Source: Bacteroidales bacterium UBA5349
GTDB lineage: Bacteria > Bacteroidota > Bacteroidia > Bacteroidales > Tenuifilaceae
Length of the DNA stretch: 5,955 nt
Direction of reading: 5' to 3'
Assembly: GCA_002410065.1 (NCBI GenBank)
Contig: DHQB01000023.1
Coordinates: forward strand, 1-5,955
In this document: positions 1 through 5,890 of the stretch, piece by piece
Numbering within the stretch: the first letter of the stretch is position 1
Layout: the number at the start of each line of letters is the position of its first letter
Program-made: the position numbers and the translations under genes
The notes under the pieces: generated by a model
Databases searched by the model: none
Told to the model about the DNA's origin: nothing
The model's input: the letters and a program-made list of their open reading frames with translations, nothing else

Positions 1-7
1 GGTTTTA

Positions 8-37
8 ATTGGGGCTAATATAATGAGTTTAAATTTG
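8..37 (+). promoter_or_regulatory. Putative Bacteroidota-type promoter of the DUF3078-mscL operon
   Basis: The octamer TAAATTTG at 30-37 matches the Bacteroidota -7 consensus TAnnTTTG exactly. ATTG at 8-11 is a three-of-four match to the -33 element TTTG, 18 bases upstream. Transcription would start near 43-46, leaving a leader of about 20 bases before the ATG at 66. No Shine-Dalgarno sequence precedes that ATG, as is usual in this phylum. The motif match is seen directly; its use as a promoter is inferred, and the region is AT-rich enough for a chance match. Confidence 0.45.
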
Positions 38-65
38 TTTAATAATTAACTAATAAAATTTTTAA

Positions 66-1010
66 ATGAGAACTAAAACATTTCTTCTTTTTGCGTTAGC
101 GCTGTGCATTTTTATAAGTCCAGCAGTATCACAAGTGACTGATGCAGAAGGAAAATTAAAGGAACAAAAAGCTGATTCGTTATCAGGCTGGAAAACTGGA
201 GGCATTGCTGGAGTAAATGTTGCCCAAACTGCGCTTGTTAACTGGGCTGCCGGAGGCGAAGGCTCATTTGCTGTTAATGGCATCTTTAGCCTTTTTGCTA
301 ACTATAAAAAAGACAAAATTTCATGGGACAACTCGTTCGACTTAGGTTATGGGGTTTTGAAACAGGGAGATATTGATTATAAGAAAACAGACGACAAGAT
401 AGATATTCTTTCAAAATTTGGTCGCGAAGCATACAAAAACCTTTACTATGCTGGTCTGCTTAACTTTAAGTCACAAATGACAAGGGGTTACGATTACAAG
501 CCTGAGGGAGAAGAAGACGTATTAATATCGAATGTATTTGCTCCTGCATATATTATTGCAGCTATTGGTGTTGACTATAAGCCCAATAATTATGTTAGCG
601 TTTTTGCTGCGCCATTAACTGGCAAGGTTACAATTGTAAATGATGAGAGTCTCTCGGCAAAAGGCGCATTTGGAGTAGAGCCTGGAGAGAATAGTTACAG
701 CGAATTTGGAGGATATGTTCGGATTATATTCTCGAAGAATGATTTCAAGAGTGAGTTTATGAAGAACGTTTCAATCACCTCTAAAGTCGACCTTTTCTCA
801 AACTACTTAAAGGATCCACAGAACATTGTTGTTAACTGGGAAAACATTATTGCCTTGAAAATCAATAAGTATATCAACGTAAACCTTAATACTCACTTAA
901 TTTACGATGATAAAGTTAAGATTGCTAAGGAAGTTGATGGCGTTGTTACAGCATCGCCCAGAATTCAGTTTAAGGAAATTTTCGGTGTAGGTGTATCATT
1001 TAAATTTTAA
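66..1010 (+). CDS. DUF3078 domain-containing outer-membrane beta-barrel-like protein
   Basis: A 314-residue secreted protein of a family of unknown function found mainly in Bacteroidota. Residues 1-22 form a signal peptide: Arg and Lys at 2-4, a hydrophobic core LLFALALCIFI, and a likely cut after AVS. The family signature follows at about 41-100: GWKTGG, then LVNWAAGGEGS, then LFANYKKDKISWDNSFDLGYGVLKQG. The rest alternates aromatic and polar residues, as expected of beta strands, and the protein ends in GVSFKF with a terminal Phe, typical of substrates of the outer-membrane barrel assembly machinery. A location in the outer membrane is therefore likely, but no transported substrate can be named. 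The ATG at 66 is the only start that gives a complete signal peptide. mscL begins three bases after its stop, so the two are almost certainly co-transcribed. Confidence 0.88.
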   Translation: MRTKTFLLFALALCIFISPAVSQVTDAEGKLKEQKADSLSGWKTGGIAGVNVAQTALVNWAAGGEGSFAVNGIFSLFANYKKDKISWDNSFDLGYGVLKQGDIDYKKTDDKIDILSKFGREAYKNLYYAGLLNFKSQMTRGYDYKPEGEEDVLISNVFAPAYIIAAIGVDYKPNNYVSVFAAPLTGKVTIVNDESLSAKGAFGVEPGENSYSEFGGYVRIIFSKNDFKSEFMKNVSITSKVDLFSNYLKDPQNIVVNWENIIALKINKYINVNLNTHLIYDDKVKIAKEVDGVVTASPRIQFKEIFGVGVSFKF

Positions 1011-1013
1011 ATC

Positions 1014-1418
1014 ATGGGAATATTAAAAGAGTTCAAAACGTTTGCCATGAAGGGCAACGTTGTCGACATGGCGGTGGGTATTATTATTGGAGCTGCCTTT
1101 GGCAAAATTGTCACCTCCATTGTTAACGATATCATTATGCCCCCGTTGGGCATGCTGATTGGTGGTGTCGATTTCAAGGATTTAAAGATTATTATTCAGA
1201 AAGCGACTGAAACAGTTCCTGCTGTATCGCTCAATTACGGTAATTTTGTACAGGTTGTTTTCGATTTTTTGATTGTGGCCGTTGCAGTATTTATTGTAAT
1301 TAAAGCCATTAACATGGCTAAGAAGAAGGAGGAGGTACCTGCTGCTCCTGCCGCTGCTCCTGCTCCAACAAAAGAAGAAATTTTACTTACTGAGATAAGA
1401 GATTTGTTGAAGAAGTAA
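1014..1418 (+). CDS. mscL: Large-conductance mechanosensitive channel MscL
   Basis: MscL is a homopentameric inner-membrane channel that opens under membrane tension and releases solutes during hypo-osmotic shock. At 134 residues it is a normal length. The N-terminal amphipathic helix and start of TM1 carry the family hallmark FAMKGNVVDMAVGIIIGAAFG (residues 10-30), followed by KIVTSIVNDIIMPPLG. The periplasmic loop spans about 50-76, TM2 about 78-100 (NFVQVVFDFLIVAVAVFIVI), and MAKKKEE is the usual basic cytoplasmic cluster. An Ala/Pro linker at 109-119, encoded by a small internal repeat of GCTGCTCCT, leads to the C-terminal helix TKEEILLTEIRDLLKK. The ATG lies three bases after the DUF3078 stop with no Shine-Dalgarno sequence, so translation is probably coupled to the upstream gene. 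It is followed at once by a strong terminator. Confidence 0.97.
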   Translation: MGILKEFKTFAMKGNVVDMAVGIIIGAAFGKIVTSIVNDIIMPPLGMLIGGVDFKDLKIIIQKATETVPAVSLNYGNFVQVVFDFLIVAVAVFIVIKAINMAKKKEEVPAAPAAAPAPTKEEILLTEIRDLLKK

Positions 1419-1430
1419 TTGTTAATCTAT

Positions 1431-1461
1431 AAAAAAACCAGCGCATTGCGCTGGTTTTTTT
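1431..1461. terminator. Bidirectional intrinsic terminator between convergent operons
   Basis: A perfectly symmetrical hairpin: CCAGCGC (1438-1444), loop ATT, GCGCTGG (1448-1454), flanked by seven A on the left and seven T on the right. The A and T tracts can extend the stem to 14 pairs. It lies 12 bases after the mscL stop and 24 bases beyond the stop of the acyl-CoA dehydrogenase gene on the other strand. It therefore offers a GC stem plus U-tract to transcripts from either direction. Confidence 0.93.
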
Positions 1462-1485
1462 ATGTTCTATTGTTATGTATTGAAG

Positions 1486-3261
1486 TTAGAACTTATACTC
1501 ATTCTCTTCAATTAAAACATTGGCAATATTACGTCGTGCTTGCATAACGTTAACACCTGCTACGCAGGTTAGTGTTTTAATACCTTTCACAAGTCTTTTG
1601 GCCTCTTCTCCCTCAATGCTTGAGTAAATTGCATCATTAGCATTTTTGGCAATAAGGCTTGCTGTATCGTAAACAAAAACGTCGAGCATGTCCCTGTAAA
1701 CCTGCTTGGTTCCGTTAAGTCCATCGAGTTTTTCAATCCTAAGAGCCATCGATTCAGCTTCGTACAATTCCATAATCATATTCGCTAGGTTGTTTACAAC
1801 CTCTTGCTCGCTCATGAAATTTTTCCCAAGGGCTTGGGTTGTACTCTGAAGGGTAAGCATAATGGCTTTTTTGAAGTTCCCAATATATCTGCGTTTCTCT
1901 TCAAAATAGGTTTCTCCACTTTTTGCTCCATCAGTAATACTATCTAAGTTCTTATGGATTTCCTCGGCCATCTGAAAGAGATTGTACTCACCTTTTTTTG
2001 CAAATTTATTGGTCGCTTCAACTACCAAAAGGCGGTTAATCTCGTTGGTTCCTTCAAAAATTCGGTTAATGCGTGAGTCGCGGTAACCTCGGTCAACGTT
2101 CATCTCTGCAGAGTAACCCATACCACCGTGAATCTGAACTGCTTCATCTGCTACATAATCAAGCATTTCAGAACCCCAAACCTTAAGGATAGCGTCTTCT
2201 ACAGCATAGTGGCTAATGCCATCAATTGCAGCAAGGCCTTGATCACATCCTTCCGATTTATACTTATTTATCATTCCGTCAACATCCTTGCTTACCCTGT
2301 AAATTGCAGATTCGTGAGCAAAGGTTTTGATTGCCATTTGACCTAATTTATGCTTAATGGCGCCAAAATTAGAAATTTGAGTATTGAACTGCTTGCGTTC
2401 GTTGGCATAGCGAACAGAATCGGTTATGGCTTGCTTTGCTGCGCCAATTACGTTGGCTCCCAATTTCATGCGACCCATGTGCAAAATACTAAGGGCAATG
2501 CGGAAGCCTTGACCGCGATCACCAATCATATTCTCAACGGGAACTTTAACGTCGTTGTAGTAAATTTGGGTAGTTGACGAGCCTTTAATTCCCATTTTAT
2601 GCTCATCGGGACCTATAACCACACCAGGCCAATTGCTTTCAACTATAAATGCGCTTAGAATTCGGTCGTTATCAATTTTTGCAAAAACCACTTGGGTATC
2701 GGCAAACCCCCCATTGGTAATCCACATCTTTTGCCCGTTTAGGATATAGTGTTTGCCATCCTCGCTAAGGGTTGCAATGGTCTTTCCTGAATTGGCATCG
2801 CTCCCTGCACCTGGCTCAGTTAAGCAGTATGCACCAATTAGTTCGCCAGTTGCAAGACGCGAAACGTATTTTTCACGTTGTTCATGATTTCCGTAATACA
2901 TAATGGGCATAGTTCCAATTCCGCAATGACATTGATAAGCAACTGAGAAAGAGTAACCAGCACCCGTTGTTTCGGCTACAAGCATTTGGGTTACAAAATC
3001 TTGTCCAAACCCATTGAACTCCTCGGGAACAGCAATTCCCAACATGCCTAGTTCGCCTGCTTTTTGCAGAATGCTTTTCATTAGCACCCTGTCACCTGCA
3101 TCAATTTTATCAAGATTAGGTAGTACCTCTGCATCCAAAAAATCTTGACAAGTTTGAGCAATCATGCGCTGTTCCTCGTTAAACTCTTCAGGAATAAATA
3201 TATCCTTTGGATCAAGATCTTTTACAAGAAATTCGCCGCTTTTCATTATTACATTTTCCAT
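1486..3261 (-). CDS. Acyl-CoA dehydrogenase, long form with C-terminal extension (FadE/VLCAD-like)
   Basis: A flavoprotein that introduces the alpha,beta double bond into acyl-CoA, the first step of beta-oxidation, and hands electrons to electron transfer flavoprotein. The N-terminal helical domain (about 25-140) is followed by the family signature CLTEPGAGSDANSG (146-159) and the flavin-contacting MWITNGG (179-185). ERKQF (288-292) lies in the FAD-binding part of the C-terminal helical domain. QIHGGMGYSAEMNVDRGYRD leads to RIFEGTNEINR, in which Glu403 aligns with the catalytic base of medium-chain enzymes. At 591 residues it exceeds the usual ~380; residues ~420-591 form the helical extension seen in very-long-chain enzymes and Bacillus FadE, so a long-chain substrate is plausible but not shown. 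The start at 3261 is chosen because it opens the typical leader before FLVKDLDPKDIFIPEEF; the Met at residue 6 is an alternative. It is the last gene of a three-gene operon, 36 bases after the Fe-S gene. Confidence 0.93.
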   Translation of the reverse strand: MENVIMKSGEFLVKDLDPKDIFIPEEFNEEQRMIAQTCQDFLDAEVLPNLDKIDAGDRVLMKSILQKAGELGMLGIAVPEEFNGFGQDFVTQMLVAETTGAGYSFSVAYQCHCGIGTMPIMYYGNHEQREKYVSRLATGELIGAYCLTEPGAGSDANSGKTIATLSEDGKHYILNGQKMWITNGGFADTQVVFAKIDNDRILSAFIVESNWPGVVIGPDEHKMGIKGSSTTQIYYNDVKVPVENMIGDRGQGFRIALSILHMGRMKLGANVIGAAKQAITDSVRYANERKQFNTQISNFGAIKHKLGQMAIKTFAHESAIYRVSKDVDGMINKYKSEGCDQGLAAIDGISHYAVEDAILKVWGSEMLDYVADEAVQIHGGMGYSAEMNVDRGYRDSRINRIFEGTNEINRLLVVEATNKFAKKGEYNLFQMAEEIHKNLDSITDGAKSGETYFEEKRRYIGNFKKAIMLTLQSTTQALGKNFMSEQEVVNNLANMIMELYEAESMALRIEKLDGLNGTKQVYRDMLDVFVYDTASLIAKNANDAIYSSIEGEEAKRLVKGIKTLTCVAGVNVMQARRNIANVLIEENEYKF

Positions 3262-3297
3262 GTTTAAATTGGTTATAGTTAGCTTATTGAAATATTG

Positions 3298-4092
3298 TTA
3301 TAAACCTATCGATAGGGCAATCAGCTCAGCAATATCGTAGTTTTTAATCTCCTCTTCTTTGTTTTTGTACTTTATGCCATCGGTCAACATGGTCATACAG
3401 AATGGGCAAGATGTTGCAATAATTTGAGGATTTGTTTTTAGAGCATCCTCAGTACGCTCAATAAACACCTCCTTGTCGCCTTTTTCTGCTTCTTTAAACA
3501 TCTGGCCACCGCCTGCACCGCAGCAAAGAGCAAAGCTTTTATTCCGATCCATCTCAATAAGATTTGTTGTTAGGGCTTTGAGAATTCTGCGGGGTTCGTC
3601 GTAAATGCTGTTTGCACGACCTAAGTAGCAGGGATCATGGAAGGTGATTCTATCGTTGGCAAACTTGCTCATATCTAGTTTAAGTGTACCATCGGTAATT
3701 AGTTTGTCGATAAATTCAATGTAGCTGATCACCTCATAATTTCCACCTAAATCGGTGTATTCATTCTTGAAGATATTATAGCAGTGGGGGCAAATAGCAA
3801 TAATTTTCTTCACCTCATACATCTTAAATGTCTCGATGTTCTGCATCGCCTGCATTTGGTATAGCATTTCGTTGCCAGCCCTACGAGCAGGATCTCCTGT
3901 ACAGGTTTCCTCTTTACCAAGCACCGCGTAACTAACATTAAGGTGAGTGAGGATTTTAGCAAACGCTCTGGCCACTTTTTTATACCTATCGTCGTATGCG
4001 CCAGCACAACCAACCCAGAAAAGATATTCAGGTTTTTCGCCCTTGGCAAATAGGTCGGCCATTACAGGTACACTAATTTTTATGGTTTCCAT
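3298..4092 (-). CDS. CCG-domain (Fe-S)-binding protein, HdrD C-terminal-like subunit of an EMO-type complex
   Basis: A soluble 264-residue protein with two cysteine-rich (CCG) domains, as in HdrB, HdrD and GlpC. Domain 1 has Cys29 (WVGCAGAYDDR), Cys64 (EETCTGDPARRAGNE) and the pair Cys101/Cys104 (CPHC). Domain 2 has Cys155 (HDPCYLGR), the true double Cys190-Cys191 (CCGAGGG) and Cys229/Cys232 (CPFC). In family members these sites bind unusual [4Fe-4S] clusters that carry electrons. Domain 1 has Thr-Cys where the classical motif has Cys-Cys; I believe this variant recurs in the ETF-linked branch. Residues 21-45 look like the sequence that directly follows the ferredoxin domain in fused homologues, so this appears to be the detached C-terminal half of the protein encoded 18 bases upstream. 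The gene sits between that membrane subunit and an acyl-CoA dehydrogenase, which favours an ETF-oxidising role over heterodisulfide or glycerol-phosphate metabolism. Confidence 0.88.
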   Translation of the reverse strand: METIKISVPVMADLFAKGEKPEYLFWVGCAGAYDDRYKKVARAFAKILTHLNVSYAVLGKEETCTGDPARRAGNEMLYQMQAMQNIETFKMYEVKKIIAICPHCYNIFKNEYTDLGGNYEVISYIEFIDKLITDGTLKLDMSKFANDRITFHDPCYLGRANSIYDEPRRILKALTTNLIEMDRNKSFALCCGAGGGQMFKEAEKGDKEVFIERTEDALKTNPQIIATSCPFCMTMLTDGIKYKNKEEEIKNYDIAELIALSIGL

Positions 4093-4110
4093 ATTGTAAA
4101 ATCTTGACTT

Positions 4111-5427
4111 TTATATCTTATTCATTTCCAAATTTTCTGCCCAAACAAGTCTATCGTCTGGCGAGTATTGCCAAGGAGCTCCATTGTTCTCAATATTGCT
4201 AAAGGTTGCTTTTAGTTCACCTGGTGCTGAACCTTCCTCCATAACTAAATAGCGGCGCATATCGATAATGAGTTTGGGATGATCGATGTTTATAGGACAT
4301 TCCTGTGCACAAGCGTTGCAGGTGGTACAAGCCCAGAGTTCCTCTTCGCTTATATAATCGCGAACAAGCGATTTGCCATCAGTAAACTCCTTACCTTGCT
4401 TCAGTAAACCATCGCGTTTCTCCCTCATTCTAGCCCTAAGGTCCATCATCACTTTACGTGGCGATAGTTTTTTTCCGGTAATATTGGCAGGGCAAACTGC
4501 GGTGCATCGTCCGCACTCAGTGCATGCCAGCGAGTCAAGATAGTTTTTCCATGAAGCATCTTCTGCATCAAGCACGCCAAAACGCTCAACCGGAGCATCG
4601 GCAGGAGCTGCAGCATAAGCTGTTTCAGGATCCATCATTAATTTCACTTCGCGGGTAACGCTATCCATGTTTGTTAGTTTACCCAGTGGTTCCAACCTCG
4701 ATAAGAAAACGTTTGGCACCGACATAAACACATGGAAGTGCTTAGAGTAGGGCAGTAGGTTTGCAAATATAAAGATTAGTAGAATGTGCGACCACCAAGA
4801 AATTTCATGATATATTTGAATAGTTTCCATTGACATGTCGCTAAATATTCTTGCTAAAATTGCCCCAACAGGGAAAATGCCATGCAGCTCAGCATTCAAA
4901 AGTGTTTGCTTTGCAACGTAAGTAGCATTCATGCCAAGTAGCGATACCATTAGCAAAAAGATTATGGTAAGGGCAACATTGGCATCAATATGGGATATGT
5001 GCTTCATCTCAATCCCTTCGAAACGCTTAACGTGCAAAAATATCCGACGAAAAAGGAAAACCAAAATAGCAACGGCTATGATTAGGGCGAAAACATCGCC
5101 TGTACCCATTAAAAAATCGTATAGCCAGCCAAAAATATTGAGCGAGCGCTCAAGGCCAAAGAGGCCATCGATAACCATTTCGATGCTGCCCACAAGAATT
5201 ACCAAAAATCCCCAGAAAACAAGGGCATGAATAAACCCGAGAATGGGTCTACGGAACATCTTGGTTTGGCCAATGGCTACCTTCATCATCAAACCAAAGC
5301 GCTTGCCAAGATCGCGAACAGGGAAAGTTGGTTTTGTAAGCATAAATAGCCTAACGTAACGCCATGTTGTAAACCCAAATATTCCAAGAGTTACTAATAG
5401 CGCTATGGCAAATATTATTTGATTCAT
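4111..5427 (-). CDS. Membrane cytochrome b / 4Fe-4S dicluster subunit, N-terminal half of an HdrD-like ETF:menaquinone oxidoreductase
   Basis: A 438-residue membrane electron-transfer protein. The N-terminal half is NarI-like, with hydrophobic segments at about 4-24, 65-85, 111-131, 150-168 and 211-227. Candidate heme b ligands are His67 (GFIHALVFWGF), His132, and His207 and His214 (IYHEISWWSH); the pairing cannot be settled by eye. The cytoplasmic half has two ferredoxin motifs, Cys302/305/308/312 (CTECGRCTAVCP) and Cys367/370/373/377 (CTTCNACAQECP), each able to hold a [4Fe-4S] cluster. The C-terminus, PWQYSPDDRLVWAENLEM, resembles the linker that precedes the CCG domains in fused homologues, but the protein stops there and the next gene supplies those domains. 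With the acyl-CoA dehydrogenase downstream, the likely role is oxidation of reduced electron transfer flavoprotein and reduction of menaquinone. It is the first visible gene of its operon and starts just beyond a heptamer repeat array. A generic annotation as nitrate or heterodisulfide reductase would mislead. Confidence 0.87.
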   Translation of the reverse strand: MNQIIFAIALLVTLGIFGFTTWRYVRLFMLTKPTFPVRDLGKRFGLMMKVAIGQTKMFRRPILGFIHALVFWGFLVILVGSIEMVIDGLFGLERSLNIFGWLYDFLMGTGDVFALIIAVAILVFLFRRIFLHVKRFEGIEMKHISHIDANVALTIIFLLMVSLLGMNATYVAKQTLLNAELHGIFPVGAILARIFSDMSMETIQIYHEISWWSHILLIFIFANLLPYSKHFHVFMSVPNVFLSRLEPLGKLTNMDSVTREVKLMMDPETAYAAAPADAPVERFGVLDAEDASWKNYLDSLACTECGRCTAVCPANITGKKLSPRKVMMDLRARMREKRDGLLKQGKEFTDGKSLVRDYISEEELWACTTCNACAQECPINIDHPKLIIDMRRYLVMEEGSAPGELKATFSNIENNGAPWQYSPDDRLVWAENLEMNKI

Positions 5428-5448
5428 CGTTGTTTAGGTTTTAAAAAA

Positions 5449-5511
5449 GTAAAAAGTAAAACTCTGAATGTAAAAAGTAAAAAGTAAAAATTTGAACGGC
5501 AAATGTAAAAC
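5449..5511. repeat. Left heptamer array (nine 7-base units, degenerate)
   Basis: Read on the minus strand away from the four-helix gene, this is an unbroken run of 7-base units: GTTTTAC, ATTTGCC, GTTCAAA, three TTTTTAC, ATTCAGA, GTTTTAC, TTTTTAC. The divergent unit ATTCAGA (plus strand 5463-5469) keeps the register, so these are not two separate repeats. The first unit begins at the last base of the gene's TAG stop. The last unit ends 21 bases before the ATG of the membrane cytochrome gene. Confidence 0.85.
5494..5510. repeat. Left half of the 17-nt inverted repeat flanking the four-helix gene
   Basis: GAACGGCAAATGTAAAA here is the reverse complement of the sequence at 5892-5908 at 15 of 17 positions. 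The two mismatches are adjacent, at 5499-5500. It touches the stop codon of the four-helix gene. Confidence 0.85.
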
Positions 5512-5882
5512 TACTTTAAATTTCTGCTTTTAGCAGTTTTGATACTACTAGCAAAAATGGCAATTAACTCCTGGCATTCATTTAAGCATTTTTGAACAAC
5601 GTTAATATCAGAAGCCAAAGGCTTACGGATTATTATCATTAGACTTATGCTAGTTTCTCGGAGTTCTTTAAGAATAATTCCCATTTTATGTATAAAATCC
5701 TTACTTGACTCTGCTGCTTGGGCTTCCCCATAATTTAATGCAGGAGAAGTACCACTCCTAATAATTTGTCCCGAAATATGATTGCCCGCATATGTTTTTG
5801 TTAGTATCTCAGAAACCTCAAGAACTTGAAGAGCAAAAGAAATTAACCTCTCTTCCAAATCGTATATTCTAGGTTCATCCAT
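5511..5882 (-). CDS. Four-helix bundle protein (23S rRNA intervening-sequence protein family, S23/IVP)
   Basis: A 123-residue protein counted from the ATG at 5882. It belongs to the small family first seen as the reading frame inside 23S rRNA intervening sequences, and related to the Avd accessory proteins of diversity-generating retroelements. The fold is four antiparallel helices, here about 6-29, 33-56, 58-88 and 91-119. The conserved core is clear: QIIRSGTSPALNYGEAQAAES (39-59) followed by KDFIHKMGIILKELRET (61-77). The basic residues and pentameric ring known for the family suggest nucleic-acid binding, but no cellular function is established. A TTG at 5888 would add two residues; I prefer the ATG, which is followed directly by the usual acidic DEPRIYDLEERLI. 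The frame is in good order with no sign of decay. No rRNA surrounds it. Inverted repeats and heptamer arrays flank it closely on both sides, and no terminator separates it from the downstream operon. Confidence 0.88.
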   Translation of the reverse strand: MDEPRIYDLEERLISFALQVLEVSEILTKTYAGNHISGQIIRSGTSPALNYGEAQAAESSKDFIHKMGIILKELRETSISLMIIIRKPLASDINVVQKCLNECQELIAIFASSIKTAKSRNLK

Positions 5883-5890
5883 CCCCAAAA

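Noticed and set aside
62..283. Minus-strand frame antisense to the start of the DUF3078 gene
   Set aside because: It overlaps a clear signal peptide and family signature on the plus strand and shows no protein-like features.
1321..1335. Shine-Dalgarno-like AGGAGG inside mscL
   Set aside because: It encodes the Lys/Glu cluster after TM2, no start codon follows at a suitable distance, and genes here do not use such sites.
2128..2577. Two short plus-strand open frames inside the acyl-CoA dehydrogenase gene
   Set aside because: They lie antisense to a well-conserved coding region, have no recognisable domains, and are best explained as shadows.
4931..5230. Plus-strand frame rich in Lys and Arg opposite the membrane domain of the cytochrome subunit
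   Set aside because: Its composition is what antisense reading of hydrophobic helix codons gives; no start context or homology is visible.
4111..5427. Nitrate reductase gamma subunit or heterodisulfide reductase
   Set aside because: The NarI-like domain is shared by many membrane oxidoreductases. No nitrate reductase catalytic subunits or methanogen-type partners are present, and the acyl-CoA dehydrogenase neighbour points to ETF oxidation.
5511..5882. True intervening sequence within a 23S rRNA gene
   Set aside because: No rRNA sequence is visible on the left, where a protein operon begins 21 bases past the array. The right side is not visible, but an rRNA host would need both flanks.
5883..5888. 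TTG start at 5888 for the four-helix gene
   Set aside because: It adds only Met-Gly before an in-frame ATG that is followed directly by the usual family N-terminus, so the ATG at 5882 is the simpler choice.
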